From Paenibacillus amylolyticus (GTDB lineage: Bacteria > Bacillota > Bacilli > Paenibacillales > Paenibacillaceae), in the NCBI RefSeq assembly GCF_003719335.1, contig NZ_RIAS01000011.1, forward strand, positions 1 to 64,000: DNA of 64,000 nt, in the 5' to 3' direction. Shown in pieces: positions 59,414 through 64,000 of the stretch. Made by a program: the position numbers and the translations under genes. The first letter of the stretch is position 1. The number at the start of each line of letters is the position of its first letter. Under the pieces are notes generated by a model. The model worked only from the letters and a program-made list of their open reading frames with translations, did not search any database and was not told where the DNA came from.

Positions 59414-60108
59414 TGATCCCGGCCCTTCCATTTGTACCCGTGACCCCATACAGTTTGCAGGTATTCAGGCTCGGAAGGATTGTTCTCAATTTTTTGACGT
59501 AGACGACGGATGTTCACATCAACAATTTTAGGATCACCCATATATTCTTTGCCCCACACATGGTCCAGTAGCAAGTCGCGGCTCAGCGGCGTATTTTCTT
59601 TTTCCAGGAAGAACTGAATCAAAGAAAATTCCGTGGGTGTTAATTCAATAGCTTCATTATTCTTTTTAAACTGTTTGGAGATGAGATCCAGTGAAAACGG
59701 CCCCGATTGGAACGTTACTTTAGCCGCAGTTTCACGGTGTACGTTAACACGACGAAGCAACGATTGAATTCGCGCAATCAGTTCAGTCGGGCTGAACGGT
59801 TTGCTTACATGATCGTCTGCCCCTACGGAAAGGGCATATACTTTATCCTGCTCCTGAACCTTGGCTGTCAAGAAAATAATACCGAGCCGTTCGTTCGTTT
59901 CACGAATCCGTCTGCATACTTCAAACCCGTCAATGCCGGGAACCATAACGTCCAGCAGTGCAAGATCAATATCGGGTACAGATTGCAAAATGCGTAAGGC
60001 CTCATGACCATCGCCAGCTTCCAGCACTTCGAATCCATTTCTTTTTAAATTAATGACGATAAAACTGCGGATGGATTCTTCATCCTCAAGAATAAGTACT
60101 TTACTCAT
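59410..60108 (-). CDS. OmpR-family response regulator
   Basis: 232 aa. Receiver with EDE acidic pocket, phospho-Asp in LALLDVMVPG, and Lys in HVSKPFSPTELIA; winged helix LFDLISKQF to QTVWGHGYKWKG. It is coupled to the downstream kinase by ATGA overlap, and lies 14 bases after the FG-GAP lipoprotein gene. Start 60108 has AGGAAG upstream. Its targets are not visible in the window. Confidence 0.92.
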   Translation of the reverse strand: MSKVLILEDEESIRSFIVINLKRNGFEVLEAGDGHEALRILQSVPDIDLALLDVMVPGIDGFEVCRRIRETNERLGIIFLTAKVQEQDKVYALSVGADDHVSKPFSPTELIARIQSLLRRVNVHRETAAKVTFQSGPFSLDLISKQFKKNNEAIELTPTEFSLIQFFLEKENTPLSRDLLLDHVWGKEYMGDPKIVDVNIRRLRQKIENNPSEPEYLQTVWGHGYKWKGRDQ

Positions 60109-60122
60109 CAAGTTCTTCCTTT

Positions 60123-61439
60123 CTATTCAGCTGAGAAGTTTTTGCTTAATGCGTCCTTGCCCGCCTCAGATTGTGCAACACGCGATGCAATCACTCGATC
60201 TTTCGTTCGAGTAATTTCCTTCCAGCTCTTTCCCTTTTCAAGATCCCACTGAGAAAACGTAAAATATTTGATCTCGGCTACGGTTTCATCCGTTTTGATC
60301 ATTTTGAACCGAATATATTTTTCCTTCTCCGATTTGGTATCAATCGTGATCTTGCCATACCATTCTGGTTTTAGGTTCAGATGGAACAAATCCGCATCAT
60401 CCCGGAACTGGAACGACACAAATTTCTTCCCCTCTTTACCATCCCACTGGTAGAAAGTATAAAACCACATTCGTGAATCAAATACGTAGTGCTCCCAGCC
60501 TTTGGGTGTTTCTTTTAATCCAAACTCAATAATACCATCATTATTCACATCACCGCTTAAAATTTTGTCATCTCTGTACGTTTGATCCGGTGATTTAAAA
60601 GCACTAACGAGTTTATTGTCTTTTACATACATGATCTGTGTAAACGAACTTCGATCATCGAGATCTGCATCCAGTACAATCCCCATTTTTCCATCCGCAA
60701 TCTCACCGCCAAGGGCGTTGTACACTTCTTTAACCGTATAGTCCGTAACAACACGATCCATTTCCTTAAAACTATCATCCTGATACTGATATAATGCAAT
60801 GCTGGCAAAACCACTGGCGTTCAGCGAAACCACAACAAAGTCACTCTTACCATCTCCGCTTAAATCCAGCGCGTTACCCTGCATATCATCAATAATCACC
60901 TGATTATACGGTACACCACCCAGCACTTGTTCCAAAACCCCGCCCTTGTAGGAGTATGCGGTCAAAGCTTTTTGATCCTGCAGGCTCACACCAAGAACGA
61001 TATCCGGATTACCGTCATTTGTAATATCCATAACCTTGAATGATTCCAGTTCATTGCCTGGCACATCAAACGTCAGTTTTTTGACCCAGGCTCCTCCCTG
61101 CTCTTCCAAAATCATACCGTGGATACGCACATTCTCATTAGGGGTCTCGTAGAAAACACTCGCCTCGCGAATACCGTCACCGTTCAGGTCTTCCACACGA
61201 ATCATACTGGTATTGCTCATATCTTTAGGCCGAATCAATTTACTTTCAGGCGGTGTTTCCTTTTGCACAATGTTATACAGTTTCTCTTTGTCCGTCGACA
61301 TCATCGGCGGCTTCATTAGAAGCTTGGGGTCACTGATCACTGTACAGCCACTTAGCACGGTTCCGAGCAGAACAGCCATTGAACCCGCTGCCATGCAGCG
61401 TCCCCATCGCGAATTAAGCAATTTCATCACTCTTTTCAT
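60123..61439 (-). CDS. Lipoprotein with FG-GAP / VCBS-type repeats
   Basis: 438 aa. Signal peptide with lipobox LSGC near residue 30. Four or more repeats of the Ca-binding FG-GAP kind: EDLNGDGIREA, DITNDGNPDIV, LDLSGDGKSDFV, DVNNDGIIEFG, arranged over the whole chain, suggesting a beta-propeller outside the membrane. It lies between an ABC ATPase and a two-component system, so it may be a sensory or accessory component of that operon. Start is uncertain: a second ATG 12 bases further on (61427) also has an AGAG site. Confidence 0.75.
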   Translation of the reverse strand: MKRVMKLLNSRWGRCMAAGSMAVLLGTVLSGCTVISDPKLLMKPPMMSTDKEKLYNIVQKETPPESKLIRPKDMSNTSMIRVEDLNGDGIREASVFYETPNENVRIHGMILEEQGGAWVKKLTFDVPGNELESFKVMDITNDGNPDIVLGVSLQDQKALTAYSYKGGVLEQVLGGVPYNQVIIDDMQGNALDLSGDGKSDFVVVSLNASGFASIALYQYQDDSFKEMDRVVTDYTVKEVYNALGGEIADGKMGIVLDADLDDRSSFTQIMYVKDNKLVSAFKSPDQTYRDDKILSGDVNNDGIIEFGLKETPKGWEHYVFDSRMWFYTFYQWDGKEGKKFVSFQFRDDADLFHLNLKPEWYGKITIDTKSEKEKYIRFKMIKTDETVAEIKYFTFSQWDLEKGKSWKEITRTKDRVIASRVAQSEAGKDALSKNFSAE

Positions 61440-61451
61440 TAAGCACTCATT

Positions 61452-62177
61452 TTAAATCTGATTTTTCTCCTGTTGTGTCAATCTCCGTCCTCGTATATCA
61501 AAAACGATCCTGCCTTCTGCGATTCCCCAGATTCGCGAAGCATGTTTCTCTGCCAGTTCAATGGGCAACACGGCAATGACCGTAGCTCGTTCCTCTTCAC
61601 ACAATTTGCGCAGCGTTTCCAGTACAGCATCAGCCGTATGTGGATCGAGTCCAATGACAGGTTCATCTGCCAGAACAACCTTGGCACCATGAGCAAGTGC
61701 TCTTGCAATCGCTACTCGCTGCTTTTCGCCGCCGCTCATTTTTTCAGCAAGCTGATGCGCTTTATCCAGTAACCCCAGGCCTTCGAGGTGGTCCATCGCT
61801 CCCATGTAGTCATCTGATCGTACCATGCCTGTTGCCATTCTCCATAATGGTGTCTGACCAAAACGCCCGATAAGTACGTTCTTTAGAGCCGTTTTTCTAG
61901 GATATAACTGCGGGTTCTGTTCCAAGTATGCCCATTCCCGCCGGATTTTTTGTTTACCGCTCCAGCCCTCTTTCAAAATATCCATGCCGTCAACAGTAAA
62001 ACGTCCTGAATCCCACGTCTCCTTCATCGCCAAACATTTCAGCAACATGCTTTTGCCGCTCCCGCTGGAGCCGACCACCGCAATCATTTCCCCTTGTTGC
62101 ATATCAAAACGAATATCACGTAGAATCGGAATACGATCCGCTCCAACGGATTTGCTCAAGTTCTCCACTCTGATCAT
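61452..62177 (-). CDS. ABC transporter ATP-binding protein
   Basis: 241 aa. Walker A GSSGSGKS (near residue 37), signature KMSGGEKQRVAIARAL and Walker B VVLADEPVIGLD are intact, with Q-loop LEQNPQ. Subtype resembles PhnC/LolD-like ATPases. No permease gene is next to it; the downstream genes are an FG-GAP lipoprotein and a two-component system, 12 and 14 bases apart, which suggests one operon. AGAGGAG lies upstream of the ATG. Confidence 0.85.
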   Translation of the reverse strand: MIRVENLSKSVGADRIPILRDIRFDMQQGEMIAVVGSSGSGKSMLLKCLAMKETWDSGRFTVDGMDILKEGWSGKQKIRREWAYLEQNPQLYPRKTALKNVLIGRFGQTPLWRMATGMVRSDDYMGAMDHLEGLGLLDKAHQLAEKMSGGEKQRVAIARALAHGAKVVLADEPVIGLDPHTADAVLETLRKLCEEERATVIAVLPIELAEKHASRIWGIAEGRIVFDIRGRRLTQQEKNQI

Positions 62178-62260
62178 CGCGATGTCTCCTCTTGTCCATG
62201 TTTTTCCCTACTACTAGTGTACTCGGAAATGGACATCAATTTCCATGCGAACACCAGCTT

Positions 62261-63451
62261 CTATTTTAACACAAATTCCGCTTCGCGTTTACGTCGAAAT
62301 GATAGTCCTGTGATACCAAAAATAAAGTACATACATCCAAGCATGACAAACATACTGCCAGGTGAAACCCAGTTGATCAACTGACCTCCCAGATTCGGTC
62401 CAACGATGCTTCCTATCGTGAAGTGAAAGGACGCTACCACATTGGCTGCGGGCAGCAACACTTTAGGTAAAATATCTGCGGCATAAGCGAGTCCCAGCGA
62501 GAAAAATGAACCGACGAGCCCTCCGGCAATAAGCAATAGCACAAGTGTCAGCCAGAAATGGGTACCCGCCAAAGGAACCAGCATAAATGCTAGACCGCCG
62601 CCCATTCCGGCTATCATAAGAATTATTTTTCGACCATATCGGTCACTTAATATTCCGAGCGGAAGCTGCAGGAATAGTCCACCAATCCCTATAAAAGGAA
62701 GCAAAGAGGCAATCTGATCGGTATCATATCCCACACGAAGTCCGTATACGGGAAAATTGCTGTTCATGCCTGCTTCCATATAACCGTATAAAAGAGCTGG
62801 CAACAGTGCATACCATGCCCAAGCGAAACTGCGGCGAAAGCGTCTTTCTGGAAGATGAGCATGTTCTGCTTTTTCCGGCTTCGTATCCGGAAGCTTCATA
62901 AGTACTAGAATGAGCACAGCCGCCATGCCAAGAAACAGCACTAAAAATGGAACAGCATCACCAAACCCGAGCAACTTGATTCCTAATGGCCCGATACTGA
63001 AACCCAGTCCATAAGACATACCATAAAGAGAAATATAACGTCCTCTTTTCTCTGGAGTAGTGACTAACAGCACCCACAGCTGTGCTGCATAATGTAAAGC
63101 ACTGTCGCCGATACCAACAATCAGACGCAGTACAAACCATATTTTAATATCAGGAAAATACGGGAACAAGACCAAGGGAATCATAACCAGAATAAGACCA
63201 CCAACAATTAGCTTTTTAAATCCCAATGCTCCCAGTAAACGTTCGGCTGCCAGTGTCATGGCGAATGAACCAATGTAGAGCGCAGCAGCATTTAACCCGT
63301 TTAACCCGGGAGACACCCCTTGCTGTTCCAGAAAAATGGATAAGACAGGCAGCAACAATCCCTGACTGATCCCCGCCGCAACAATCACGGTAATCAAAAT
63401 CAAATAATTAAAAGTTGAGGGTGATATTTTAGATTTGAACATCAAAGCCAC
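62261..63451 (-). CDS. Major facilitator superfamily (MFS) transporter
   Basis: 396 aa with 12 hydrophobic segments. Motif A-like loop LSDRYGRKIIL between TM8 and TM9, and GRYISLYGMSYGLGFSIGPLG in the first half. It resembles multidrug- or sugar-efflux MFS proteins; direction and substrate cannot be told. It starts at GTG 63451 with AAGGAATG upstream; the ATG at 63442 is further from that site. No clear terminator was seen before the ABC gene. Confidence 0.85.
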   Translation of the reverse strand: MALMFKSKISPSTFNYLILITVIVAAGISQGLLLPVLSIFLEQQGVSPGLNGLNAAALYIGSFAMTLAAERLLGALGFKKLIVGGLILVMIPLVLFPYFPDIKIWFVLRLIVGIGDSALHYAAQLWVLLVTTPEKRGRYISLYGMSYGLGFSIGPLGIKLLGFGDAVPFLVLFLGMAAVLILVLMKLPDTKPEKAEHAHLPERRFRRSFAWAWYALLPALLYGYMEAGMNSNFPVYGLRVGYDTDQIASLLPFIGIGGLFLQLPLGILSDRYGRKIILMIAGMGGGLAFMLVPLAGTHFWLTLVLLLIAGGLVGSFFSLGLAYAADILPKVLLPAANVVASFHFTIGSIVGPNLGGQLINWVSPGSMFVMLGCMYFIFGITGLSFRRKREAEFVLK

Positions 63452-63662
63452 GATATTTCATTCCTTCTGCAAGCGCAAACAAAGAAAAATCGCCATCGCT
63501 GACGATCTCCAGGCTGTTATTCATATGGATGTATACTTTCTTATAAATCAGGACTAAGCCCTGAACTTGAACATTATAGTGGACAACGCCCGGTAAAACA
63601 AGCCATAATAGTACATAAGTCGCTGTGAATACCTAGATGTGACGGGAGGATTCTGCATCATT

Positions 63663-64000
63663 ATGGCTTATCACGTTAAAATTGATGTTTCACCGATATA
63701 TGAGATGCTCAACAGCTTTTTAGTTTATGTCACGAAAAAGTGGATTCAGCATCTGGACATTGGTCCTGAATGGATTCTGGACGTTGAGCGCAAGCTAAGT
63801 TCCAACGTGCGAGCTGCGCTTGCACCCGCTGCTACGTGGCCTTTTGACGATTTTGATGTCCTGTTCGCCTGGGCAGCATATAAGAATACAACTTTAGAAA
63901 ATCAAGACTTTCTGGACATGCTCACAGAGCTTTCGGCTGACGAATTATTTGCGCGCGTATCGCCATTAATGCCGGAACTTACGATAGAAGAATCGACGCG
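63663..64000 (+). CDS. Start of a probable ArsR-family regulator, cut by the window edge
   Basis: 112 codons are visible from ATG 63663. The beginning MAYHVKIDVSPIYEMLNSF, followed by VTKKWIQHLDIGPEWI, matches the N-terminal region that I recall from Paenibacillus winged-helix/ArsR-type proteins with an extra N-terminal domain. The DNA-binding domain would lie to the right, so the call is tentative. GGGAGG is 13 bases before the ATG. The frame has no stop to the window end. Confidence 0.5.
   Translation, partial: MAYHVKIDVSPIYEMLNSFLVYVTKKWIQHLDIGPEWILDVERKLSSNVRAALAPAATWPFDDFDVLFAWAAYKNTTLENQDFLDMLTELSADELFARVSPLMPELTIEEST

Overview
The window looks like a chromosomal segment of a spore-forming Firmicute, most likely Paenibacillus. 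Supporting signs are strong AGGAGG-type ribosome binding sites, frequent TTG and GTG starts, many U-tailed hairpin terminators, and a gene set typical of that genus (XerS recombinase, PspA with DUF350/DUF4178/DUF4247, a glg cluster, a LysM-3D hydrolase behind a c-di-AMP riboswitch, YqcI/YcgG, DUF418). Everything was read by eye; no searches were run. No rRNA, tRNA, CRISPR array or prophage was seen.

Layout. 0-0.1 kb: the 5' tip of a group II intron (minus strand, running off the left edge), placed directly behind the terminator of a DUF2500 gene. 0.7-5.9 kb: a minus-strand run of small modifying enzymes (C39 peptidase-like protein, three GNAT acetyltransferases, a P-loop kinase, a HAD phosphatase, an aminoglycoside-phosphotransferase-like kinase and a histidine phosphatase). 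6-13.5 kb: secreted and lipoprotein genes, L-lactate dehydrogenase, a chromate transporter beside a tyrosine integrase, and one unrecognised protein. 13.8-20.3 kb: an amino-acid permease, then a beta-glucoside PTS regulon (licT, bglP, bglH) with two antiterminator (RAT)/terminator modules. 20.4-31.3 kb: an amidohydrolase, a divergent CGNR regulator/DinB pair sharing inverted repeats, an EamA transporter behind an FMN riboswitch, an amidase, DUF3231, a second permease, a Gln-rich small protein, YqcI/YcgG and a LysE exporter. 31.5-36.4 kb: a probable minus-strand operon of two-component system, ECF sigma factor, PsiE and barstar, divergent from a DUF418 membrane protein. 36.8-41.5 kb: oxidoreductases, a GNAT, xerS, and a nearly 1-kb repeat-containing intergenic region.

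41.5-49 kb: moeA-mobB, an HNH protein, the pspA-DUF350-DUF4178-DUF4247 envelope-stress operon with a sigma-W-type promoter, a polysaccharide deacetylase and the c-di-AMP-riboswitch cell-wall protein. 49-52.7 kb: an amino-acid ABC importer with fused binding protein and permease, divergent from an M20 amidohydrolase. 52.9-57.7 kb: glycogen synthesis (glgBA divergent from glgC). 57.9-64 kb: an operon of ABC ATPase, FG-GAP lipoprotein, response regulator and kinase, then an MFS transporter and the start of a probable ArsR-type regulator cut by the right edge.

The most informative items are regulatory: an FMN riboswitch in front of an EamA-family transporter (a candidate riboflavin importer), a c-di-AMP riboswitch, a sigma-W-type promoter for the Psp cluster, a 32-bp perfect hairpin behind bglH, the intron inserted at a terminator, and several short repeated intergenic motifs.
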